Positions 57,098 to 64,000 of a stretch of DNA of 64,000 bases are shown here, in pieces. Source of the DNA: Paenarthrobacter sp. GOM3 (GTDB lineage: Bacteria; Actinomycetota; Actinomycetes; Actinomycetales; Micrococcaceae). Both the position numbers and the translations under genes were made by a program. Position 1 is the first letter of the stretch. Each line of letters begins with the position of its first letter. Where the stretch lies: contig NZ_CP136562.1 in the NCBI RefSeq assembly GCF_018215265.2, positions 1,798,001 to 1,862,000 of the forward strand, given 5' to 3'. The notes beneath the pieces are model-generated. The model made no database searches. It worked only from the letters and a program-made list of their open reading frames with translations, and was not told the DNA's origin.

Positions 57098-59125
57098 ATG
57101 CCCGAATCACCCCCGCTGCTCACTATCGTCCTGGAAGAGACAGGACTGCTCGACCGTGAATCCGCAATGTATCGACGCCTCATAGCTGCCCGTCTCCGGC
57201 TGGAGTCCCATTTCGCGGTCCGCCATATGGAGGAGCCTTTGACGACCGCCAGAATCGCCGGACTGTGCGCGGAGATACAAAGCAAGTACGTCATCTTCAT
57301 GCGTACCTCACATCTGATCTCCGCCAATTACGTGGCCACCCTGTTCGAGTACCTCCGGACACGAACGGTGTATCTGGCGGAACCGGTGATGTACACCGGC
57401 GCCATCGCGAAGAATGTTGCCGGGACCCCGATCGACGATACGTACCAGTACAGCCGCGACACCGACGTCTTCGGCATTGCGTTCAACACCAAGAGGCTTG
57501 GTGATGCCCTGGAAGCACTCAAGGACGTGGATCGGTCGGCCATCTACATCAGCTACCGGCTTTATTGGTCCATCGCCAAGGTCAGACCCCTTACGACTGG
57601 CTTCTCGGTTGCCTCGGATACCAAGGCAGCCACCGGGCTGCCGATACCAAGTGAGGTCCAGCGTCTGGTTCCGCTTATTCCGTTTCATTCCAAAGAAATC
57701 CGTTTGCAGCTTCTGCGCTACGTTGCCTTGTTCCTGAGGGGAATCCGCGGACAAAAGGCGACATCGATCAGCCTCAGCCATCTCCGGGACGTGATTCGCG
57801 ATTTCCAGCTCATCGAGCTCGTCGGCATGGTGGAGCAGCTTCAACCGTTCGAAGCAGCATGGATTCGTTGGCTGGATGACTCCCTGGTAAGCCGGCAGCT
57901 CTACAAGCAACTGAGCCACAAGGACGCCTATCTGGTTTTCAACGGTAAGCACGAGGAACGGACCGGGACCTCCCTGCACCTCTACGAACTGTTGTTCCAG
58001 GACGACATCCTGACCATCGAGAAGCAATATCTGGAACGCAGGCTCCGTCCCGGAAATGCCAGGCCGGGAAGCTACAACTTCTACAACCGGCCGATCGGAC
58101 CATATTCAACCATCCTGTTCTTTGATCGGCCCCAACAAGCGGACGACAACGCCGAGCACCTGTACGAGTACTTCACAATAGAGCACCCGGAATTCGGCAA
58201 CGCCTACTTCGCGATCAGTCCCAAGTCGCCCGATTGGCCACGGCTGGAAGCAAAGGGTTTCAAGCTCGTCCCGATCTTCACCAAGGAGTTTTACGAGATG
58301 TTCCTGGTGTCGGACCTGGTGGTTTCATCGCAGATCTACAGCATCAGGTATCGGGGAAAGTCTTTCGCGAACTCACGGTTCGTATATCTTCAACACGGAA
58401 TCCAACTCAATGACATGTCCGACTGGGTGCTTTCCAAATACTTCGACGTTTTCGTGGCTACGGGTCGCATGGAAGCGGACTACATGGGCAGGCTTGCCCC
58501 CGTCGAGACGCTGAATTCAGGGCTGCCACGCTATGAGTCCCTGACGCGGGCAAACGAAGGGCAGCGGCACCTTCTTTTCATGCCGACCTGGCGCTTCAAC
58601 CTTCACCAGTCATCCACCGAGCGTTTTGCCCAGTCGGGCTACTTTCGCGCCATCGACTCCTTTCTCTCCGACTCGGCACTGTTGTCCTTCCTGGCGGACA
58701 CGGACCGGGTCCTGCACGTCAAACTGCATCCGAACGTGGAAAAGCGTGCCGGCCAGTTCAGGTTCTCCGAGCGCATTGTGCATTCCGGCCTGAGTTACAG
58801 GGAAGCAATCCGCTCTGCGGAATTGGTCATCACCGACTACAGCTCTGCCGCCCTGGACGCGGCCTTCATAGGAATCCCCATCGCCTACTACCACTGGGAC
58901 GCAGCGGACTTCTTCCGCGACCAGCCCTATGAGAGCCGCCTTGATTACCTCGACGACGGCCTGGGACCCGTATTCAGTGACCAAGCCGGAATCGTGGACC
59001 ACATCATCCATGAGCGCTTCGCAGCTGAGGACGTCACGTACACGCGGCGCCGCGAACGCTTCTTCGAAGGCGTGGAACCCCAACGCATTAACGAGAAAAT
59101 TGTGGAGAGGATGCTTGGTCTCTGA
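57098..59125 (+). CDS. CDP-glycerol glycerophosphotransferase-like (TagB/TagF family) protein with N-terminal extension
   Basis: The protein is 675 aa from ATG 57098. The C-terminal part (about 320-660) has the TagF/TagB GT-B pattern: FVYLQHGIQLNDMS (QHG), MPTWRFN, HVKLHPN and ITDYSSAALDAAFIGIPIAYY. Such enzymes add or polymerise glycerol- or ribitol-phosphate in teichoic acids or capsules. The first 300 residues look like a remnant or divergent GT-A-like domain (YVIFMRTSHLISANYVATL) without a clear DxD. Its TGA overlaps the next ATG by one base. Confidence 0.82.
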   Translation: MPESPPLLTIVLEETGLLDRESAMYRRLIAARLRLESHFAVRHMEEPLTTARIAGLCAEIQSKYVIFMRTSHLISANYVATLFEYLRTRTVYLAEPVMYTGAIAKNVAGTPIDDTYQYSRDTDVFGIAFNTKRLGDALEALKDVDRSAIYISYRLYWSIAKVRPLTTGFSVASDTKAATGLPIPSEVQRLVPLIPFHSKEIRLQLLRYVALFLRGIRGQKATSISLSHLRDVIRDFQLIELVGMVEQLQPFEAAWIRWLDDSLVSRQLYKQLSHKDAYLVFNGKHEERTGTSLHLYELLFQDDILTIEKQYLERRLRPGNARPGSYNFYNRPIGPYSTILFFDRPQQADDNAEHLYEYFTIEHPEFGNAYFAISPKSPDWPRLEAKGFKLVPIFTKEFYEMFLVSDLVVSSQIYSIRYRGKSFANSRFVYLQHGIQLNDMSDWVLSKYFDVFVATGRMEADYMGRLAPVETLNSGLPRYESLTRANEGQRHLLFMPTWRFNLHQSSTERFAQSGYFRAIDSFLSDSALLSFLADTDRVLHVKLHPNVEKRAGQFRFSERIVHSGLSYREAIRSAELVITDYSSAALDAAFIGIPIAYYHWDAADFFRDQPYESRLDYLDDGLGPVFSDQAGIVDHIIHERFAAEDVTYTRRRERFFEGVEPQRINEKIVERMLGL

Positions 59126-61005
59126 TGTCGAGGATTCATAGCTTCAAACGGAGCATCAGCATGGCCGGGAAAGCTGCGGCGTATTCGCCTGCTGGCCTGG
59201 AGTTTGCCAGGGCGCTCCTGGCGTCGAAGCCAGATTCGCCGGTTCGGCGAATGATCAAGGCAAAGGGCCTCGAAGGCCGGATCCGCAGGATCGCCTCAGA
59301 AAACCTTCCGCAAGGCATTTACTTTGCCAAACTGACCCTGGGGGACTGGAAAAGCTGGAACGGAAAGCCATTTCGGCTGTTCCAGGACGGTGCCTTGGTT
59401 TACGGAAACATGATCGAGCCGCCGGCCCGCGGCTTTCCCCTCGAATACCGGAACATCATGGTGACCTCGAATGATGTATCGCATTTCACGTTGGACATCG
59501 ACGTGCCTTTCGAACTGAAAATAGGGCGTGGGGCTTTCACGACTCCTCAGCAACTGAGGTACGACGAGCAGTACGGCGTGGAACAGCATGGGGACGTTTT
59601 CTACTCCCGTCGGGGCAACACCACCACCCCGACGAAGATGCTCATTACCTTCCCCGGATTCGGCCCATCCACCACCCGTATCTCCTATGCAGTGAGTTAC
59701 CTCAAGGACCTGAACGACGAGGACCTGAACGACACCCTGATGGTCTGTTTCCAGGACCGGTACTTGGCGGCAGGATCCTACATGATGGTCGACAACGCGG
59801 GCAGGGCGCTCTACGAACGCGTCCGGGATGCCATTGAAGGTTTGAGGAGTCGCTTCGCCATAGACCGGAGCCAGATGCTGTTTTTCGGGGCTTCCAAGGG
59901 CGGCGCCATCGCCATACAGTACGCGCGGGAGTATCCGGAGGCAGCCTTACTCCTCGCAGTTCCGCAGATGAACCTGCCCTACTACTTCACCAAACCCGCC
60001 TTCAAGGACAACCTCTTCCGTCACAATGCGTTGCGCGAACTGGAACAGCCGGAAGTCCGGCTCCGTCAGTACTTCAACGAAGGGCGCAGGATCCATTACT
60101 TCTACACAAATTCGGACGAATCCAGCAACCATTCCCTGATCGAACTGGCGAGCGATATACCGCATCTGGTGAAGTACCGCATCGACGGGCAGCATTCGGA
60201 TGTGGCCCGGGCTGCGTTGCCGGCAATGCTGGGGCTTATCCGACGATTCCTGCGTGGTGGGGCAGACGAGCAGTTCACCTGCGAAGAGCTTCGGACCTTC
60301 CGCCACACAGGGAACGTTCAAGTGCAGGTCCGTGTGGATCCGGTGGCGTCCAAGGTTTCCGGAGCGAACTGGTTCATCCAAGGGCAGGCGGGGCGCACGC
60401 GTTTCCTGCAGTTGATGACCGAGCATTCGTACGACTTCGTCAAGTACACGACAGCGGAGCAGAGCCTGTTCCCGGCATACGATCCCATCGTGGACCTGGA
60501 ACATGTCCGGGCGATACAGCCCAACGGCACAATCTGGACCGGATCCTTGCCCTCCCGTGTCAACCCGGGGACCCGGGTACCCAAACAGCAACTCCCCAAC
60601 TGCGCGCTGTCCCTGGACGCCTCGACTGTCCAGGAATACGTGGTGCTGAACGGCGAATCCTTCGGCCGCTACAGATACCGGTGGCATCGACAGGTGGACG
60701 GTGCCGACACGCTGGAAATGCACTTCGTCCCTGAGCTCGGAAGCGGGACATCCGGACCGTTAGGTGGCGACCAGCGCGAACAAGCAGCCTCCACGGTGGA
60801 GGTTCAACCTATTGATGGTTGCTCCCTGGCGGATCTGTTCGCCTTACGGGTCCTGATCGCCACTGGCATGCGGCGGCTGCATGTCGTGATCCACGGAAAA
60901 ACCCTCAAGGCGGACCTGGAGGCACTGGCCACGATGGACTGGGACGACGTCACCGTTGAACTGCATGAATCCAAGGTGGTGCTGGCTGGTGCAGCGCAAC
61001 AATAA
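59125..61005 (+). CDS. XcbB/CpsF-like polysaccharide biosynthesis protein with C-terminal extension
   Basis: This 626-aa protein starts at ATG 59125 (TGATG overlap with the upstream stop). Residues about 60-380 form an alpha/beta-hydrolase-like unit with FFGASKGGA (Ser257). GxSKGG is typical of XcbB/CpsF capsule proteins and related Asp2-type acyltransferases. The last 240 residues (from about 385) are a separate region that I cannot assign. It probably modifies or transfers a phosphopolymer made with the TagF-like protein. No signal peptide or membrane helix is evident. Confidence 0.75.
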   Translation: MSRIHSFKRSISMAGKAAAYSPAGLEFARALLASKPDSPVRRMIKAKGLEGRIRRIASENLPQGIYFAKLTLGDWKSWNGKPFRLFQDGALVYGNMIEPPARGFPLEYRNIMVTSNDVSHFTLDIDVPFELKIGRGAFTTPQQLRYDEQYGVEQHGDVFYSRRGNTTTPTKMLITFPGFGPSTTRISYAVSYLKDLNDEDLNDTLMVCFQDRYLAAGSYMMVDNAGRALYERVRDAIEGLRSRFAIDRSQMLFFGASKGGAIAIQYAREYPEAALLLAVPQMNLPYYFTKPAFKDNLFRHNALRELEQPEVRLRQYFNEGRRIHYFYTNSDESSNHSLIELASDIPHLVKYRIDGQHSDVARAALPAMLGLIRRFLRGGADEQFTCEELRTFRHTGNVQVQVRVDPVASKVSGANWFIQGQAGRTRFLQLMTEHSYDFVKYTTAEQSLFPAYDPIVDLEHVRAIQPNGTIWTGSLPSRVNPGTRVPKQQLPNCALSLDASTVQEYVVLNGESFGRYRYRWHRQVDGADTLEMHFVPELGSGTSGPLGGDQREQAASTVEVQPIDGCSLADLFALRVLIATGMRRLHVVIHGKTLKADLEALATMDWDDVTVELHESKVVLAGAAQQ

Positions 61006-61846
61006 GCAGAATGGTGCGGACCCGGCGCCCAAGACACAGACTATCCGGGAGTACGGGGACGTCTCCGCGATCCGGAACAACGTGGTGCACCTGCAGGACA
61101 CGCCTGGGTCGGAGTTCATCGGTTCAAGCGTTGAATTCGCGGGTACGGGAAATGTCCTCTTCGTCGAGGACGGTACACGGCTACGCAATTGCCGGCTGCG
61201 ATTCATGGGCAATGATGCGGTCATCCACCTGCGAAAGTCCCATGGATTCCTCAGGCTGATTGCCACTGTCTTCGAAGAGTCTGTGTTCTACCTGGGCCCG
61301 GGTGCAACCTTCACCTCAGAAGCGCGCGTCCTACCCACCGAACGCAAACATGTGATTGTGGGCAGTGACGCAATGTTCTCCTCCCGGGTGGCCTTCCGGA
61401 CGGCTGATCCCCACCTGATTTACTCAGTGCAGGACCGTCAACGCGTCAATCCCAGTCAATCCATTTGGGTCGGGGACCACGTGTGGTTGGGCGAAGACAC
61501 CTTGTTACTGAAAGGCTCGCGTGTCGGCTCGGGGAGTATCCTCGCCGCCCGGGCATTGATCACCAAGAACGTCCCTTCCAACTCAACCGCTGCCGGCGTC
61601 CCCGGGAGGATTGTCAGCCGTGGGATTTTCTGGACCCGACCGTCCGTTCACGGCTTCACCGAAGCTCGGACGGCGCAGAGCCTCGTCCACGACGGGGACG
61701 ACTTCATTTACTCAGCCGATGGGAATGTGGCGGACATGAAGCAGCTGGAGGATGAACTGGGGGCAGCTACGTCCGGGATCGGGAGGGCCGCCTGGTGTTT
61801 CCAACTGGATCAGTTGGAAGGCAAGAACCGCTTCTATATCGTGTAG
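60989..61846 (+). CDS. hexapeptide-repeat acyltransferase (left-handed beta-helix)
   Basis: The protein is 285 aa from GTG 60989, overlapping the upstream gene by 17 bp; AAGGTGG lies about 10 nt before it, and ATG 60956 is a less likely start. The centre has imperfect hexapeptide turns ending in the acetyltransferase segment IWVGDHVWLGEDTLLLKGSR, then NVPSNSTAAGVPGRIV, as in O-acetyltransferases of the WbbJ/LacA group. It probably O-acetylates the surface polymer made by this operon. Confidence 0.85.
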   Translation: MQRNNKQNGADPAPKTQTIREYGDVSAIRNNVVHLQDTPGSEFIGSSVEFAGTGNVLFVEDGTRLRNCRLRFMGNDAVIHLRKSHGFLRLIATVFEESVFYLGPGATFTSEARVLPTERKHVIVGSDAMFSSRVAFRTADPHLIYSVQDRQRVNPSQSIWVGDHVWLGEDTLLLKGSRVGSGSILAARALITKNVPSNSTAAGVPGRIVSRGIFWTRPSVHGFTEARTAQSLVHDGDDFIYSADGNVADMKQLEDELGAATSGIGRAAWCFQLDQLEGKNRFYIV

Positions 61847-61853
61847 CCCGGTT

Positions 61854-61882
61854 GCTGCCGCACCGCACCATGTGGGCGGCGC
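61854..61882. terminator. hairpin between the acyltransferase and lipA
   Basis: TGCCGCACCGC pairs with GCGGCGCGGCA (10 of 11 positions) between convergent stops at 61846 and 61892. There is no U tract. Confidence 0.5.
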
Positions 61883-61891
61883 GGCAGGTGG

Positions 61892-62899
61892 TTAGCTGTG
61901 GGCGGCGAGGATGGTGGAGGCTTCCTGGCGGGTGGTGCCGGAGGACTCGATGTGGGCCAGGGCGGCCGGGATTGCCCAGCCCTTCTTGCGCATCGCGGTG
62001 GCCCAGAGACGCCCGGCCCGGTAGGAGGAACGGACCAGGGGCCCGGACATGACGCCAAGGAAACCGATCTCCTCGGCCTCGTGCTGGAGGTCCACGAACT
62101 CCTGCGGCTTGACCCACCGGTCCACCGGAAGGTGCCGCTCGGAGGGGCGCAGGTACTGGGTGATCGTGATCAGGTCACACCCGGCGGCGTGCAGGTCACG
62201 CAACGCCTCGGAAATCTCTTCACGGGTCTCACCCATGCCCAAGATCAGGTTGGACTTGGTCACCATGCCCAGATCCCGGCCCTGGGTGATGACATCCAAG
62301 GACCTCTCGTACCGGAACGCCGGCCGGATCCGCTTGAAAATCCTCGGCACGGTCTCGACGTTATGCGCGAACACCTCGGGCTTGGAATCGCAGATCGCCG
62401 CGATGTGCTCGGGCTTGCCGGAGAAGTCCGGGATCAGCAACTCCACCCCGGTGCCCGGGTTCAGTTCGTGGATCTTCCGCACCGTTTCGGCGTACAACCA
62501 CACACCCTCATCGGCCAGGTCATCACGGGCCACACCGGTCACCGTGGCGTAGCGCAACTGCATGGCCTGCACCGAGCGGGCCACCTTCGTGGGCTCGAAC
62601 ATGTCCACCGGGGAGGGCTTACCGGTATCGATCTGGCAGAAATCACAGCGCCGTGTGCACTCGGACCCGCCGATCAGGAACGTCGCTTCCTTGTCTTCCC
62701 AGCACTCGAAAATGTTCGGGCACCCGGCCTCTTCACAGACCGTGTGCAACCCTTCCTTCTTCACCAGGTTCTTGAGCTGGACAAACTCAGGACCCATCTG
62801 GACCTTGGCCTTGATCCACTCAGGCTTACGTTCAACCGGTACCGCCGCGTTACGCTGCTCAACGCGCAGCAACTTACGGCCTTCAGGTGCCAAGGTCAC
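61892..62899 (-). CDS. lipA: lipoyl synthase
   Basis: This 335-aa radical SAM enzyme inserts two sulfurs into octanoyl groups. The auxiliary cluster ligands are Cys55, Cys60 and Cys66 ([12 protein letters not shown]) and the SAM cluster ligands Cys81, Cys85 and Cys88 (CTRRCDFC). The final conserved serine lies near the C-terminal region ([11 protein letters not shown]). Its ATG overlaps the lipB stop by 4 bp. Together they supply lipoyl cofactor to 2-oxoacid dehydrogenases and the glycine cleavage system. Confidence 0.97.
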   Translation of the reverse strand: MTLAPEGRKLLRVEQRNAAVPVERKPEWIKAKVQMGPEFVQLKNLVKKEGLHTVCEEAGCPNIFECWEDKEATFLIGGSECTRRCDFCQIDTGKPSPVDMFEPTKVARSVQAMQLRYATVTGVARDDLADEGVWLYAETVRKIHELNPGTGVELLIPDFSGKPEHIAAICDSKPEVFAHNVETVPRIFKRIRPAFRYERSLDVITQGRDLGMVTKSNLILGMGETREEISEALRDLHAAGCDLITITQYLRPSERHLPVDRWVKPQEFVDLQHEAEEIGFLGVMSGPLVRSSYRAGRLWATAMRKKGWAIPAALAHIESSGTTRQEASTILAAHS

Positions 62900-63564
62900 T
62901 GGAGTGCTCCTTCGGGGGTGGAAACGAGTGCTTCTTCGTGCTTGCGGAATTCTTCCACGAAGCGGTCGACGATATCGGCCGGATTGATGGTCTGGCCGGT
63001 CTCCAGCGACATGGTGGTGACGCTGGCGTCGGTGATGCCGCAGGCGATGATCTGCGCGTACGGTGCCAGGTCATTGCTGCAGTTTATGGCCACGCCGTGC
63101 ATGGTGACGCCGTCGAGTACACGGATGCCGATGGCCGCAATCTTGCGGTCCGGACCCTTTTCGTCGGCAAGGATCCAGACGCCGGCCCGGCCCTTAACGG
63201 TGACGGCGTTGATGCCGTAGTCCTTCATCACAGCGATCATGGTGGCCTCAAGCCGCTCAACGTAGTCGCGGATTCCAGCCCGGTTCTTGAGCTTGAGGAT
63301 GGGATAGGCGATCAACTGTCCGGGCCCGTGCCAGGTCAATTTGCCACCTCGGTCCACGGGAACGACGGGAGTGCCATCAAAGGGACGCTCGTGATCCTCC
63401 GTGAGCTTGCCTGCCGTGTAGACGGCGGCATGCTCCAGAAGCAGTACGGTGCTGTTCTGCTCGCCCGCAACAACTTTGTTGTGGATCTCGCGCTGCAGGT
63501 CCCAGCCCTGCATGTAGTCAACGAAATCAGGGGCAAGACCCAGTTGTGAAAACTCAAGAGTCAT
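62896..63564 (-). CDS. lipB: octanoyl-[ACP]-protein octanoyltransferase
   Basis: The protein is 222 aa from ATG 63564 (MTLEFSQLG); an in-frame start at 63630 lacks family support. It has the LipB motifs [31 protein letters not shown] and the catalytic region [21 protein letters not shown] with the acyl-thioester Cys and Lys. It transfers octanoate from ACP to lipoyl domains for LipA. It is divergent from the kinase gene at 63706. Confidence 0.95.
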   Translation of the reverse strand: MTLEFSQLGLAPDFVDYMQGWDLQREIHNKVVAGEQNSTVLLLEHAAVYTAGKLTEDHERPFDGTPVVPVDRGGKLTWHGPGQLIAYPILKLKNRAGIRDYVERLEATMIAVMKDYGINAVTVKGRAGVWILADEKGPDRKIAAIGIRVLDGVTMHGVAINCSNDLAPYAQIIACGITDASVTTMSLETGQTINPADIVDRFVEEFRKHEEALVSTPEGALQ

Positions 63565-63705
63565 GCGTTCAAGCTTAGACCCCGCAGCAGACTGGCCATG
63601 GTTTTGTGGTGAACCTCTCAGTCGTATCACGGCTGCTTGACCACGACCCGGTAGGGGCTGTGGATAACTTCTGCACCGATCCTCGCCGTCCGGTAGACCT
63701 TATCT

Positions 63706-64000
63706 ATGGAAACTCTGGATTCTGCTGATACGCCTCCCCGCCTGCCGGGGTATCGGGCAAGCCGTCAACTGGGCAAGGGCGGGAGCTCTACGGTATGGCT
63801 GGCGAGGAGGGACTCAGACGGAGAGCAGTTTGCGGTCAAATGCGTCAAGGCGGCGGCTCACGATCGTGGTCCCGGGGATCCACACGGTGACATTTCGCAT
63901 GAGGCCGGCGCCTTTCTTGGGGTGAAGCACAAGCACTTGGTTGGCATCCACGACGTCCTCCAGCTCGACACGGAAGTTCCGGGAGCCCGCGGTATTGTCA
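63706..64000 (+). CDS. serine/threonine protein kinase, N-terminal part (cut by window end)
   Basis: The frame is open from ATG 63706 to the window end (98 codons). It reads PGYRASRQLGKGGSSTVWLA (glycine loop) and FAVKCVK with the catalytic Lys45, followed by a helix with the expected Glu (HEAGAFLGVKHKHLVGI). TAGACC at 63694-63699 lies 6 nt before the ATG, so the mRNA may be leaderless. The later kinase motifs and any sensor domain are outside the window. It differs from the PknL-type kinase at 3110. Confidence 0.85.
   Translation, partial: METLDSADTPPRLPGYRASRQLGKGGSSTVWLARRDSDGEQFAVKCVKAAAHDRGPGDPHGDISHEAGAFLGVKHKHLVGIHDVLQLDTEVPGARGIV

Noticed and set aside
61898..63220. 440-codon open frame on the plus strand
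   Set aside because: It is antisense to lipA and lipB, which carry all cluster and active-site residues.
1..64000. tRNA, rRNA, CRISPR array, riboswitch or intact insertion sequence
   Set aside because: I looked for cloverleaf-like TTCGANNC arms, regularly spaced repeats and transposase motifs on both strands and found none convincing.

Overview
The window is high-GC actinobacterial chromosome, most likely from a member of the Micrococcaceae close to Arthrobacter or Paenarthrobacter. The evidence is a complete dcw division and cell-wall cluster linked to sepF, yggT and a Wag31-type divIVA, together with an aroG-pknL-idsA block and a glnA1/glnE/glnA2 block as in mycobacteria. MurE carries an atypical substrate motif that fits L-lysine peptidoglycan. 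Many genes start with GTG, ATGA/GTGA overlaps are common, and several starts look leaderless (TANNNT about 6 nt before the start codon). No tRNA, rRNA, CRISPR array or intact insertion sequence was seen.

Layout. 1-9000: an alpha/beta hydrolase cut by the window edge, a PlsC acyltransferase, class II DAHP synthase, a PASTA Ser/Thr kinase (PknL type), a three-LysM lytic transglycosylase, the Rv2175c-type DNA-binding protein, a polyprenyl diphosphate synthase and a lipoprotein. 9073-10941: DNA polymerase IV and a DUF3040 membrane protein. 11324-30821: mraZ-rsmH-ftsL-ftsI-murE-murF-mraY-murD-ftsW-murG-murC-ftsQ-ftsZ-pgeF-yggS-sepF-yggT-divIVA, all on the plus strand. This block makes lipid II and builds the divisome and polar growth machinery. 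30909-39269: lspA, rluD, dnaE1, a flavin reductase, a small membrane protein, hisD and nrdR. 39349-47598: an SDR, polyphosphate glucokinase, methionine aminopeptidase, a 54-aa protein, panB, glnA2 and glnE. 47619-52483 is accessory: a hydrolase with a WYL regulator, a sulfatase, a GNAT acetyltransferase, a small HTH protein under two palindromes, two tiny cysteine-pair proteins and an unknown protein.

At 52571-53871 a 25-bp exact duplication of the 3' end of glnA1 brackets a roughly 1.3-kb segment holding one lipoprotein gene. This looks like a small integrated element, or the remnant of one, that uses the glnA1 3' end as attachment site. Then come glnA1 (with a GlnR-like site in its promoter), an RDD protein and a DUF4191 protein. 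A three-gene surface-polymer operon (TagF-like transferase, XcbB/CpsF-like protein, hexapeptide acyltransferase; 57098-61846) separates these from lipA-lipB, and the window ends inside another Ser/Thr kinase gene.

The regulatory sequence is rich: a 9-bp tandem array and a palindrome before the LysM gene, MraZ boxes on the mraZ promoter, a 32-bp palindrome on the divIVA promoter, paired NrdR-like boxes before nrdR, and a GlnR-like box before glnA1. All assignments rest on reading motifs and gene order by eye; no database search was run.
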